Of a DNA stretch of 64,000 nt, positions 8,597-16,604 are shown in pieces (position 1 is the stretch's first letter; every line of letters begins with the position of its first letter). The stretch is from MVYY01 sp012517575. Lineage in GTDB: Bacteria > Bacteroidota > Bacteroidia > Bacteroidales > Paludibacteraceae. The notes below the pieces were generated by a model. It was not told the origin of the DNA. It ran no database searches and saw nothing but the letters and a program-made list of their open reading frames with translations. Location of the stretch: assembly GCA_031629035.1 (NCBI GenBank), contig JAVLUG010000007.1, positions 124,001-188,000 on the forward strand, in the 5' to 3' direction. A program made the translations under genes and the position numbers.

Positions 8597-9835
8597 ATGC
8601 GTATGAAAAATTTTAAATTTAAAATGGTTTTTTTCATCATTTTAGTGAGTGTATTTTTTCCGGTGCAGATTTTTGCACAGGGTGCCGAAGGAGGAGATTT
8701 TAATGTGAATAGTTTTCAAAAATTCTGGTTCAACACAGGTTTTGCAAACCTGAATCCGAATTATTTGATTATGATTCTGATCGGTTTGTTGTTCATTTAT
8801 TTGGGAATAGCCAAAAAGTGGCAACCCGTATGGTTACTGCCAGTTGGTTTTGGAATTTTGGTTGGGAACATTCCTTTGGTAAGTGGTTTTCAAATTGGAA
8901 TTTTTGAGAATGGTTCGGTATTGAATATTTTGTATGGCGGAATTCAGCATGGTTGGCTGCCTGCATTGATTTTTTTGGGAATTGGAGCAATAACCGATTT
9001 TTCGGTTTTGATTTCCAATCCAAAATTATTGCTATTGGGAGCTGCCGGTCAGTTGGGCATTTTTGTAACGATACTTGGAGCTTATCATTGGGGCTTCTCT
9101 CCAGTACAATCCGGCGCTATGAGCATGATTGGCGCTGGAGATGTGCCGACATCTATTTTCCTTTCCTCGCATTTGTCGCCCGAATTAGTTAGTCCAATAG
9201 CACTTTCGGCTTACGCTTTCATTGCTTTGTTGCCTTTTCTTCAGAAACCGGTTATGAAATTGCTCACTACCGACAACGAGAAAAAGATAAAAATGAAGCA
9301 ACCCCGTCAGGTAAGCAGACTTGAAAAGATTATTTTTCCTATTGTTGGGTTGTTGCTTACCACTTTTATTTCACCAAATGCCTTGCCATTGCTTGGAATG
9401 CTATTTCTGGGGAATCTTTTGAAAGAATCAAGTGTTACCGAACACATGGCTGAAACGGCGCGTACTGCTCTGTTTAACACGGCGCTTATTTTGATGGGAT
9501 TGATGATTGGCGCTTCAGCTCAAGCCGACATTATCCTGACTGCAAACACTCTTAAAATTTTTGTAATTGGTGCGATAGCATTTGTTGTTGCTTCGTCTGG
9601 AGGAGTTTTGCTTGCGAAGTTTATGAATTTATTTCTGAAAAAAGAGAGTAAAATTAATCCGTTAATTGGTTCGGCAGGCGTAGCAGCAATTCCGGGTGCA
9701 GCAAGAGTAGCTCATGAAGTTGGATTGTCGTATGATAATACCAATCATTTGTTGTCGCATGCCGTGGCTCCAAATGCGGCAGGATTGATAGGTTCAGCTA
9801 TGGCAGCTGGTATTTTACTCGGAATGCTTGCATGA
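8597..9835 (+). CDS. mmdB: Sodium ion-translocating decarboxylase beta subunit
   Basis: A 412-residue polytopic inner-membrane protein of the OadB/MmdB/GcdB family, which decarboxylates carboxybiotin and exports sodium. It begins with a cleavable-looking hydrophobic leader, then about ten spans. Signature regions are GAMSMIGAGDVPTSIFLS in the middle and GVAAIPGAARVAHEVG with HAVAPNAAGLIGSAMAAG at the end, which hold the conserved polar residues of the pump. It closes the mce-mmd operon and is followed by a terminator at 9857-9886. ATG at 8597 or 8603 are both possible starts. Confidence 0.95.
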   Translation: MRMKNFKFKMVFFIILVSVFFPVQIFAQGAEGGDFNVNSFQKFWFNTGFANLNPNYLIMILIGLLFIYLGIAKKWQPVWLLPVGFGILVGNIPLVSGFQIGIFENGSVLNILYGGIQHGWLPALIFLGIGAITDFSVLISNPKLLLLGAAGQLGIFVTILGAYHWGFSPVQSGAMSMIGAGDVPTSIFLSSHLSPELVSPIALSAYAFIALLPFLQKPVMKLLTTDNEKKIKMKQPRQVSRLEKIIFPIVGLLLTTFISPNALPLLGMLFLGNLLKESSVTEHMAETARTALFNTALILMGLMIGASAQADIILTANTLKIFVIGAIAFVVASSGGVLLAKFMNLFLKKESKINPLIGSAGVAAIPGAARVAHEVGLSYDNTNHLLSHAVAPNAAGLIGSAMAAGILLGMLA

Positions 9836-9856
9836 TAACATGTTTTTTTGAAGTTT

Positions 9857-9886
9857 AAAAGCTCATCGACATGAAGGTGAGCTTTT
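9857..9886 (+). terminator. Rho-independent terminator of mmd operon
   Basis: Stem AAAAGCTCA (9857-9865) with TGAGCTTTT (9878-9886) around a 12-base loop, continuing into a T-rich tail. It sits 22 bases after the mmdB stop. Confidence 0.8.
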
Positions 9887-10401
9887 TTTATTTTTTCGTT
9901 ATAAGTCCTATTTTCTTAATCATGTAGAGAAATAACTTTATTTTAAACCCAGATTACGCATTAGCTTATTTAAAAGGAAAGACAAAGTGGAAAGAACTAT
10001 TCCATAGTCCCGTAAATCATGCTCCCTTTTTTTATTTAAATCGATTTTGAGTATCAATCTGTCGATTTTTTCAGATATGCATACATGGCAAAAGTTCTAT
10101 ATCAAATTTCGTGACTCTTTTTTTTCTATTGCTACGCATTAGAGTTTCCTGAAAAATTATAACTTTTTTCCTATTACTGATTCTGGGTTAAATCCTTTAG
10201 AGCTTTTTTTGAGAGGAGTTGTCGATATTAAATTCTTTCTCTTTAGATTGACAAATATCTTTGCTTAAACACATGTTTTTGCAGATGAGCCGATTTTTGC
10301 TTGGTTTTTAAAAAACAAGCAAAAATCTCTGCTAAATTCGCACTTCTATCTTGAACTTAGTAGTTTTATAAAATGAAATTTCGATTTTTTGATACAAAGG
10401 G
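9887..10401. other. Non-coding gap with candidate mobile-element remnant and a strong hairpin
   Basis: No gene is visible in about 515 bases. An imperfect inverted pair, AAACCCAGA (9945-9953) and TCTGGGTTAA (10182-10191), encloses about 230 bases. TTACGCATTAG beside the left arm recurs as CTACGCATTAG at 10132-10142, also in the interior. This resembles a decayed insertion element or MITE, but no family is recognised. Further right, GATTTTTGCTTG and CAAGCAAAAATC pair across 10292-10327, preceded by a TAnnTTTG box at 10256-10263. Confidence 0.4.
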
Positions 10402-10432
10402 TTGTCAGAAATATTAAAAAAAGCTATCTTTG
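10402..10432 (+). promoter_or_regulatory. Promoter of tRNA-Met
   Basis: TTG (10402-10404), 20 bases, then TATCTTTG (10425-10432): a full match to the Bacteroidetes consensus, 18 bases before the tRNA. Confidence 0.75.
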
Positions 10433-10450
10433 CACCGCAAAAAATAAAAA

Positions 10451-10524
10451 GGCGGGATAGCTCAGTTGGTTAGAGCGTCGGATTCATAACCCGGAGGTCA
10501 CGAGTTCAACTCTCGTTCCCGCTA
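10451..10524 (+). tRNA. tRNA-Met (anticodon CAT)
   Basis: Cloverleaf of 74 bases: acceptor GGCGGGA with TCCCGCT (one G-T pair at the end), D-arm GCTC/GAGC, anticodon loop TTCATAA giving CAT, T-arm ACGAG-TTCAACT-CTCGT, discriminator A at 10524. CCA is not encoded. The anticodon stem has a 31-39 A-C mismatch. The D-arm and 1-72 pair are of elongator type, so it is not initiator tRNA. A lysidine-modified tRNA-Ile2, which also carries CAT, cannot be excluded from sequence. Confidence 0.9.
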
Positions 10525-10525
10525 C

Positions 10526-10565
10526 AAAAAAGCGCTTGAAAGAATTTCTTTCGAGCGCTTTTTTT
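10526..10565. terminator. Terminator between tRNA-Met and hisC
   Basis: Stem GCGCTTGAAAGA with TCTTTCGAGCGC (one G-T pair), with A-run before and T-run after. It lies directly after the tRNA and 18 bases from the convergent hisC stop, so it can end both transcripts. Confidence 0.85.
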
Positions 10566-10582
10566 GAAAAGAGGTGCCTACT

Positions 10583-11617
10583 TCATACGTGAAATTTCTT
10601 CAACATATCAATTAAAGCTTTGTTTTCTTCAGGAGTTCCTACAGTTACGCGCAAGCAGTTGTCGCACATTGGCATGCGGCTACGGTTACGAACTACTACT
10701 CCGTTTTGAATAAGGAATTGATAGATGGCATCAGCATCTTCAACCTTAATCAGGAGAAAATTGGCATCAGAAGGATAAATTTTTTCTACCAGTTTTAATT
10801 TTTGAAGTTCTTTTATGAGCTTTTCTTTTTCCTCAAGAATCAATTCAACCCATTTTTTTACCTGTTCGGGATTTTGTAGAGTTTGCATGGCATGTTGCTG
10901 GGTAAGATAGCTGATGTTATAAGGATATTTGATTTTATTCAGTGTACGAATAATTTCCGGATCAGCAAATGCCATTCCTAAACGTATTCCTGCATTTCCC
11001 CAAGCCTTTGACATGGTTTGCAAAACGACCAGTTGAGGGAAAAGTGTCAGGTAATTGAGAAAACTTTTTTTTGTTGAGAAATCAATGTAAGCTTCGTCAA
11101 TTACTACTATACCTCTGTACCAAGATAAAAGTTTATTGATTTCGGGAAAACTGAGGCTGTTACCGGTAGGGTTGTTTGGAGAGCAAAGCCAAATTATTTT
11201 CGTGTTTTCATTGGTGGCATCCATCAATTTGTAAGCTTCCATATCAAAGTTTTCGTTAAGCAGAACTTTTCGATATTCCACATTGTTCATTTCGGCGCAA
11301 ACCTTGTACATTCCGTAGCTTGGTTCAATTCCTACCACATTATTGACTTGAGGATCACAAAATGCTCTGTATAACAGGTCAATGGCTTCATCGCTACCAT
11401 TGCCCAAGAAGATATTTTCAGCGGGTATTTTTTTAATCTTGGAAATTTCTTTCTTCAATTCCGTTTGAAGCGGGTCGGGGTAGCGATTGAAAGGAGAGTT
11501 ATACGGATTTTCATTGGCATCCAGATATACGGAAGCATCGCCCTGAAATTCGTTGCGAGCGCATGAGTATGGCTTCATATTACGAATGTTCTCTCTTATT
11601 AATTCTTTGATGTTCAT
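10583..11617 (-). CDS. hisC: Histidinol-phosphate aminotransferase
   Basis: A 344-residue PLP-dependent class I/II aminotransferase that converts imidazole acetol-phosphate to histidinol phosphate. Visible motifs: the N-terminal YLDANENPYNSPFNRYPDP, substrate-binding SPNNPTGN, VIDEAYIDF, and the PLP-lysine motif TMSKAWGNAGIRLG. It lies 74 bases downstream of hisD on the same strand, so the two are cotranscribed. hisG, which commonly precedes hisD in related genomes, is absent here, and hisA is about 50 kb away, so the his genes are dispersed. Confidence 0.95.
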   Translation of the reverse strand: MNIKELIRENIRNMKPYSCARNEFQGDASVYLDANENPYNSPFNRYPDPLQTELKKEISKIKKIPAENIFLGNGSDEAIDLLYRAFCDPQVNNVVGIEPSYGMYKVCAEMNNVEYRKVLLNENFDMEAYKLMDATNENTKIIWLCSPNNPTGNSLSFPEINKLLSWYRGIVVIDEAYIDFSTKKSFLNYLTLFPQLVVLQTMSKAWGNAGIRLGMAFADPEIIRTLNKIKYPYNISYLTQQHAMQTLQNPEQVKKWVELILEEKEKLIKELQKLKLVEKIYPSDANFLLIKVEDADAIYQFLIQNGVVVRNRSRMPMCDNCLRVTVGTPEENKALIDMLKKFHV

Positions 11618-11691
11618 TATATTATGCTTTTATTATTTGCATTATAGATCCTAAATTTACTGTTGAAATGTAAAATATGTTTTATGTTATG

Positions 11692-13005
11692 TTAACGACG
11701 CTGATTTTCAATTTTTTCATCTGATTCTTCTTCGTCCAAACGTACTTTGACGGCATTACTGTGGGCATAAAGCCCTTCATTTTCGGCCATCAGAATAATG
11801 GCATTACTCAAATTGGAAAGCCCTTCACGTGAAATTTGTTGAAAAGTAACTTTACGCATAAAACTGTCCAGATTTACTCCATTGTAAGCTTTTGCATAAC
11901 CATTGGTGGGCAAGGTGTGATTGGTTCCCGATGCATAATCTCCAGCGCTTTCGGGTGTAAAATGTCCGAGAAATATCGAGCCGGCATTGGTAATATTGGA
12001 AGCTACTCCCAAACTGTAACGGGTAGAAATAATCAGATGTTCCGGTGCATATTCGTTTGCCATAGCTACTGCTTCTTCCAATGATTTCAGTAGAATAATT
12101 TTACCATTTTCCAAAGCTTTTTGAGCAATTTCTTTTTTTGGAATACGGTTGAGTTGTTCTTCAATTTCTACGAGAACGGATTCAACAAGATTCTCATCAA
12201 CAGTTATCAATATCGATTGGCTGTCTGCACTGTGTTCGGCTTGGGAAAGCAAATCGGCAGCCAAAAATTTGGGGTGAGCACTTTCATCTGCTATCACCAT
12301 AACTTCCGAAGGGCCAGCAGGAAGGTCAATAGCTACACCATCCATGGCTATCAGTTGTTTGGCAGCTGTTACATATTGGTTGCCCGGCCCAAAAATTTTA
12401 TATACTTTCGGAACGGTTTCGGTTCCGTAAGCCATAGCTCCAATAGCTTGCGTTCCTCCAATTTTGAAAATTCGGTGAATGCCTGCAACTTTTGCGGCAT
12501 AGAGTATGGCAGGATGAATTTTTCCTTCTTTATCGGGTGGCGTGCAAAGAATAATTTCCTTGCATTCAGCAATTTGAGCCGGTACACCCAACATTAAAAC
12601 AGTTGAAAACAAAGGAGCTGTTCCTCCGGGAACATACAATCCCACTTTTTCTATGGGTATGGCTTTTTGCCAGCAAATAACTCCGGGAGTGGTCTGAATT
12701 TGGGGTAAATCATGCTGTTGCGCAGAATGAAATTTCCAGATATTTCGCCTGCACATTTCAATGGCTTCCTTTAAGTCCTTTGGTATTTGCAGAGATGCAT
12801 CTTCAATTTCTTCGCGAGTTACTTCGAGTTGATCTATTTGAACCTTGTCGAACTGAAAAGTATATTTTTTTACTGCTTTATCTCCATGATGCTTTACGTC
12901 GGAAAGAATGCTTCCAACTTTTTCGAATAAACTTTGGCTATCCAAAGCAGGGCGAGAGAGAAGGGTTGACCACGTTTCTAAGGCTGGATATTTAATTACT
13001 TGCAT
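11692..13005 (-). CDS. hisD: Histidinol dehydrogenase
   Basis: A 437-residue zinc enzyme that oxidises L-histidinol to histidine in two NAD-dependent steps. Family motifs in order: YVPGGTAPLFSTVLM, FGPGNQYVTAAKQL, DLPAGPSEVMVIAD, LLSQAEHSADSQ, and SAGDYASGTNHTLPTNG near the C-terminus. Length is normal. The last residues are a charged tail (DEEESDEKIENQRR). It heads the hisD-hisC pair. A -7-like box, TAAATTTG, is on the minus strand at 13064-13057. Confidence 0.95.
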   Translation of the reverse strand: MQVIKYPALETWSTLLSRPALDSQSLFEKVGSILSDVKHHGDKAVKKYTFQFDKVQIDQLEVTREEIEDASLQIPKDLKEAIEMCRRNIWKFHSAQQHDLPQIQTTPGVICWQKAIPIEKVGLYVPGGTAPLFSTVLMLGVPAQIAECKEIILCTPPDKEGKIHPAILYAAKVAGIHRIFKIGGTQAIGAMAYGTETVPKVYKIFGPGNQYVTAAKQLIAMDGVAIDLPAGPSEVMVIADESAHPKFLAADLLSQAEHSADSQSILITVDENLVESVLVEIEEQLNRIPKKEIAQKALENGKIILLKSLEEAVAMANEYAPEHLIISTRYSLGVASNITNAGSIFLGHFTPESAGDYASGTNHTLPTNGYAKAYNGVNLDSFMRKVTFQQISREGLSNLSNAIILMAENEGLYAHSNAVKVRLDEEESDEKIENQRR

Positions 13006-13056
13006 AATTGATTTTCTTCGTAATTATCGTTTTTTGGAGGAAATGAAAACGTATCG

Positions 13057-13064
13057 CAAATTTA
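13057..13064 (-). promoter_or_regulatory. Candidate -7 box for hisD-hisC
   Basis: Minus-strand TAAATTTG, about 52 bases upstream of the hisD ATG, with a TTG at 13089-13087 (22-base spacing, slightly long). The -33 part overlaps the end of the porin gene. Read-through from the porin operon is an alternative. Confidence 0.35.
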
Positions 13065-13075
13065 ATATTTTTTTA

Positions 13076-14107
13076 TTAAAAACGAACAACAAATTCTATA
13101 ACAAATTTATCGTCCTTGTTTTCAATTCCTTTTTCATAAAAATATTTTTCATAATTTATCCGAATATCGTTTAAAAAAGGCTTGTCCATACACAAAGTAA
13201 TTCCCCCTGTAATTCTTGATCTAGCAATATCATCTGTTTCATAAATGCCATTTACCGACTTATAACCTTTGTTGTTGTCGGTCATGAAATCGTATCGGAG
13301 AAGAGGGCGAATAATTTTAACAGTTTTTTGATTTGCAAGGTGAATATCATAATCAGAAAAGATAAAAAATCCTTTTGTCGGTGTGAAAAAATTGTCAGCA
13401 TAGGTTTTATAAAAAAACTCGGTTTCAAAATGCCAGTTGTTTGCATCGATATATCCTCCGATATCGTACAGATTCATTCTTTTATCTTCAGGTTGAATGG
13501 AATTATAGTTGAAAGACAGATGTATATTTTCAGTAGGATGAATTACAGATCGGAAAACGAAACTGAAAGAAGTTTTCCATTCTTCCTGATTGTATAGTCC
13601 TTCACCATTGTAGATTCCGGTATAAAGTTCGACAGGCAGATTTTTTTTATTGAATATACCCAACGTTGCACCAACGTCTCTGAGGGCAGTAAGCTGTTTT
13701 CCAATGAAGGATCGGTTGGCAAAATACAGCAAATGTGGAGAACGAAGATTATCGGTGCTGAAGGGAATTTTTTGTTGTCCCAATGTAAATGTCCACCAGT
13801 TTTGAGGTTGCAGACGAATATATGCATCCAGCATTTTGGTTTGACCTTCATCGGAAAGATCGATTTCCGTTTTGTAGGAAACTATGGAATTAAAATTTCC
13901 GTTAACGCTGAAACGGGCGTTGCGAACCTGAAAACGGGATGCGTCTAAACTGGTATTATACTCATATTTTGCCCTGATGGTTCCTTCTATTTGAGGATGA
14001 AAAGAGACGGAATCCGTTTTTTGTGCAATAATTATTGAGGGAGAAAAGAATAAAATCAGGGATAGAAAAACTGGGAAAAAGAAAACTTTTGAACTTGTTC
14101 TTTTCAT
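13076..14107 (-). CDS. Outer-membrane porin, Porin_O_P (phosphate-selective porin-like)
   Basis: A 343-residue outer-membrane beta-barrel protein when started at ATG 14107 (MKRTSSKV). That start gives a clean signal peptide with a hydrophobic core and an AQ cleavage site. A longer in-frame reading to 14209 would overlap the upstream gene and bury the signal. Typical barrel text follows: FQVRNARFSVNGNFNS, YKTEIDLSDEG, FTLGQQKIPFS, and a C-terminal strand ending in F. The family forms anion or polyphosphate pores in other bacteria; specificity here is unknown. The gene starts one base after the HAD phosphatase stop, so the two are cotranscribed. Confidence 0.82.
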   Translation of the reverse strand: MKRTSSKVFFFPVFLSLILFFSPSIIIAQKTDSVSFHPQIEGTIRAKYEYNTSLDASRFQVRNARFSVNGNFNSIVSYKTEIDLSDEGQTKMLDAYIRLQPQNWWTFTLGQQKIPFSTDNLRSPHLLYFANRSFIGKQLTALRDVGATLGIFNKKNLPVELYTGIYNGEGLYNQEEWKTSFSFVFRSVIHPTENIHLSFNYNSIQPEDKRMNLYDIGGYIDANNWHFETEFFYKTYADNFFTPTKGFFIFSDYDIHLANQKTVKIIRPLLRYDFMTDNNKGYKSVNGIYETDDIARSRITGGITLCMDKPFLNDIRINYEKYFYEKGIENKDDKFVIEFVVRF

Positions 14108-14108
14108 T

Positions 14109-14837
14109 TTAAAACCACGATTTACGGAAATTATCCCATTCATTGTACAAATGCTCCATACTGTCGAGTACCAAATCTGCTCCATAACTGTACAGGAAAT
14201 CATCGTCAAATGGGCCTGTGTTAACAGCTAAAGTAAACAAACCGGCTTTTGAAGCGGATAATATTCCCATAGGTGCATTTTCTACAACTACTGTTTCCCA
14301 TGGCTGAAAACCGGATCTTTTCAGCGAAAGCAGATAGGGTTCCGGTGAAGGTTTTCCTTCTTTTACGTCGAAACCCGTAATCATAGTTTCTTTGGTGAAA
14401 ATTTCTGGGAAAAGCGTATTCAAACTGTTAATTAATTTAGGTTGTCCCGAGCCGGTAACAACATAAATTTTAATTTCCTCTGATTTTAGCTTTTTAAGCA
14501 ATTCGTAGGCAAAAGGCATTTTTTCGATGGGTTCGAGCGATTCGAAGATGCTCGATTTAGCAGAATAAATCTTTTTCTGTTCTTCTTCGGTGGCTTCTCT
14601 GTTTAGATGTTTCAGAAAAGTATCGTTGATTGTGGTAGTGCCAATGCAACCTTCGTGCATGTAAGCATCTTCTTCGGTGAACGGAAGATTTGATTCTTTC
14701 ATGGCTTGCATCCATGCTCTGGAATGGTTCTTCATGGAATTGATAAGTACTCCATCCATATCGAAAAAAACGGCTTTCGGATGAAAACTCATGTAGTTGT
14801 GTTGTTGCAGATAATTTTGAATAGCTTCTTTAAACAT
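14109..14837 (-). CDS. HAD-superfamily hydrolase (beta-phosphoglucomutase / sugar phosphatase type)
   Basis: A 242-residue HAD subfamily IA protein. The catalytic DxD is in FFDMDGVL (Asp26 and Asp28). Motif II is VVTGSGQ, and VVENAPMGILSA is the acidic motif IV region. A four-helix cap lies between residues ~40 and 110. Such proteins hydrolyse small phosphorylated sugars or isomerise beta-glucose-1-phosphate; the substrate is not predictable. It is tightly linked to the downstream porin, which suggests a shared role in phosphate-ester use, an inference from position only. Confidence 0.82.
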   Translation of the reverse strand: MFKEAIQNYLQQHNYMSFHPKAVFFDMDGVLINSMKNHSRAWMQAMKESNLPFTEEDAYMHEGCIGTTTINDTFLKHLNREATEEEQKKIYSAKSSIFESLEPIEKMPFAYELLKKLKSEEIKIYVVTGSGQPKLINSLNTLFPEIFTKETMITGFDVKEGKPSPEPYLLSLKRSGFQPWETVVVENAPMGILSASKAGLFTLAVNTGPFDDDFLYSYGADLVLDSMEHLYNEWDNFRKSWF

Positions 14838-14855
14838 GAATTTAATTATTTTTCA

Positions 14856-14863
14856 CAAAGGTA
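14856..14863 (-). promoter_or_regulatory. Candidate -7 box for HAD-porin operon
   Basis: Minus-strand TACCTTTG, 19 bases upstream of the HAD start codon. No -33 TTG at proper spacing was found. Confidence 0.35.
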
Positions 14864-15014
14864 GTTATTTCAATGCTTATTCTCCTAATTCGGAGTTTCA
14901 AAAAATTGTTAAATAACTAATTTACAATAATATAATGAATAGTTAAAATTCATTTTCATTTTACCTGTAAATAATTTTAGCTTATTTCCATGCTCGAAAT
15001 ATCAAAAAATAATG

Positions 15015-15022
15015 TAAATTTG
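15015..15022 (+). promoter_or_regulatory. Candidate -7 box for tRNA-Pro
   Basis: TAAATTTG, 17 bases before the tRNA, the same distance as at tRNA-Met. The -33 region has no clear TTG. Confidence 0.5.
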
Positions 15023-15039
15023 CAGCCGAATAATCAAGG

Positions 15040-15112
15040 CGGGGTGTGGCGCAGTTGGTAGCGCGCTACGTTCGGGACGTAGAGGTCGCAGGTTCGAGTC
15101 TTGTCACCCCGA
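15040..15112 (+). tRNA. tRNA-Pro (anticodon CGG)
   Basis: Cloverleaf of 73 bases: acceptor CGGGGTG with CACCCCG, D-arm GCGC/GCGC, anticodon stem CTACG/CGTAG with loop TTCGGGA giving CGG, T-arm GCAGG-TTCGAGT-CTTGT (one G-T pair) and discriminator A. CCA is not encoded. C1 and the GGG beside the anticodon are typical of proline tRNAs. Confidence 0.95.
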
Positions 15113-15193
15113 CAAAGTTGAATTTGATGGAATAGATTTTCATTGGTATGTTTTTTGTTGCTTCATTTTATTCACTTCAAATTTCAAAATATT

Positions 15194-15733
15194 ATGAAAA
15201 AACAGTTTTTTCTTTTTTTATTCATGGCAGCTGTTTTATTGACCGGCTGCGATTTTGATGGAGAATCCAATTACACTCCTGCTATTCAATTTATAGCTTC
15301 TCCCTGCACACAAAATGGTGATACGTTAAATATAAAAACCACAGGTGAGTCGGGTGTTTATCTTTTGGATAGCATTCAAGTAGGCGATACTGTCTTTTTT
15401 CAACTGGGATTAAACGCCTATACAAATAATCTGGTTTCATTTCATTTGATCAATAGTATCGACAGCGCAGGAGATCTTTTATTCCCACCGGTTGCAAGTC
15501 TTGATTCTATTTTTTCAAATACCAATTCTGATTATGAACAAGGGAAATTTGTGTTTCAGAGTGGGTATAGTGCCATATATTTTCCGTTTCGTTTTGCTGC
15601 TAAGAGTGCCAGTAAAGATGAAATACTTCAATTTTCATTGGTTTCCGATGCACAATTTGATGACGTTTATGGAAGTAATGTAACTACTTTTAAATTAAAA
15701 ACGCCTATAAAACCGGCTGCTGCTGTTGAGTAG
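15194..15733 (+). CDS. Predicted lipoprotein of unknown function
   Basis: The ATG at 15194 gives a 179-residue protein with a textbook lipoprotein signal: MKKQFF, hydrophobic core, then LLTGC with lipid-attached Cys about residue 18. An in-frame ATG at 15143 would spoil the signal. The residues after Cys are acidic (DFDGES), as in surface-exposed Bacteroidetes lipoproteins. The rest has a beta-rich, Ser/Asn-rich pattern and no motif I recognise. It ends in an Ala-rich tail. It is monocistronic between tRNA-Pro and a terminator. Confidence 0.75.
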   Translation: MKKQFFLFLFMAAVLLTGCDFDGESNYTPAIQFIASPCTQNGDTLNIKTTGESGVYLLDSIQVGDTVFFQLGLNAYTNNLVSFHLINSIDSAGDLLFPPVASLDSIFSNTNSDYEQGKFVFQSGYSAIYFPFRFAAKSASKDEILQFSLVSDAQFDDVYGSNVTTFKLKTPIKPAAAVE

Positions 15734-15771
15734 AAGCAAAAGGGTATTTTATTTTTCATTTTATAGTATTT

Positions 15772-15806
15772 AACCCTGTGAAAATTCTTTTCTCGCAGGG
15801 TTTTTT
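15772..15806 (+). terminator. Rho-independent terminator after lipoprotein gene
   Basis: Stem AACCCTG (15772-15778) with CAGGGTT (15796-15802) followed by TTTT. Confidence 0.75.
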
Positions 15807-15883
15807 GTTAAATCTTTGATGAAATATTTTAAGCGTTTTTACGGAATAATTTCTCAATGTTAGGTTGGTTAAAGGTAAACGTT

Positions 15884-15891
15884 TAACTTTG
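15884..15891 (+). promoter_or_regulatory. Candidate promoter -7 box for aroK
   Basis: TAACTTTG, 31 bases before the aroK ATG. A TTG lies at 15865-15867 but the 16-base spacing is short for the consensus. Confidence 0.45.
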
Positions 15892-15922
15892 CGGGAGAAA
15901 GAAATAATAGAAGAATTTAAAA

Positions 15923-16477
15923 ATGCAAATTAATAAAGAAGAGCGGATTTTTTTAATCGGTTACATGGGAGCCGGTAAAACCACTATTGGTGAGCAACTG
16001 GCTGAACGGTTGGAATATAAGTTCCTTGACATGGACCATGTGATAGAAGAAAAGATGCAACAGTCGGTTTCACAGATTTTCTCCGAACTTGGAGAAGAAA
16101 AATTTCGGCAATTGGAGAGAGAATGTTTAGAGAAAATAGCTACCGAACGTAATGTGGTGGTCGCAACGGGTGGGGGAGCACCCTGCTTTTACGATAATAT
16201 GGAACAAATGAATGCTTGCGGATTAACAGTTTATTTGAATTTGAGTCCTGAAGAATTACAGGAACGGCTCGAACTTTCACACAAAAATAAACGTCCTTTG
16301 CTGGCTCAGCGCCAGGGAGAAGAATTGTTGAATTTTATTCGCAAAAATTTATCGGAGCGGGAACCTTTTTATCGTAAAGCAGCTTTTGTTGTGAGTGGAA
16401 CAGATGAAGAAATGCTCCAGCAAATTCTTTCATTTTTGAGAAAAGATTCTTTTTTTGATAAAAGAATTGTTTCATAA
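15923..16477 (+). CDS. aroK: Shikimate kinase
   Basis: A 184-residue P-loop kinase that phosphorylates shikimate at O3 in the chorismate pathway. Walker A reads GYMGAGKTT (about residues 13-21). The shikimate-binding Asp is in LDMDHVIE, the Arg in EKFRQLE, the Walker-B-like glycines in ATGGGAP, and the lid Arg region is KNKRPLL. Length is normal. It appears monocistronic: the following peptide transporter begins 127 bases later. Confidence 0.94.
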   Translation: MQINKEERIFLIGYMGAGKTTIGEQLAERLEYKFLDMDHVIEEKMQQSVSQIFSELGEEKFRQLERECLEKIATERNVVVATGGGAPCFYDNMEQMNACGLTVYLNLSPEELQERLELSHKNKRPLLAQRQGEELLNFIRKNLSEREPFYRKAAFVVSGTDEEMLQQILSFLRKDSFFDKRIVS

Positions 16478-16604
16478 GAGAATAATTAGTTAAAATAATT
16501 TAATTTTTTCGTTCAAGATAAGCATAGAAATAAATAAATTCTTCATTTTTGTATTTTTATAAATTATTTTTTCTGATTGTTCCACTAAAAAGCAAATCAA
16601 ATTT

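Noticed and set aside
10451..10524. Initiator tRNA-fMet
   Set aside because: The D-arm and acceptor end are of elongator type, position 1-72 is not an initiator-type mismatch, and the anticodon stem lacks the full three G-C pairs.
12121..12597. Open frame of 158 codons on the plus strand
   Set aside because: It lies wholly within hisD, antisense, with low-complexity Phe/Asn-rich text and no family match.
14108..14209. Longer N-terminus of the porin
   Set aside because: It overlaps the HAD gene and would place the signal peptide inside the protein.
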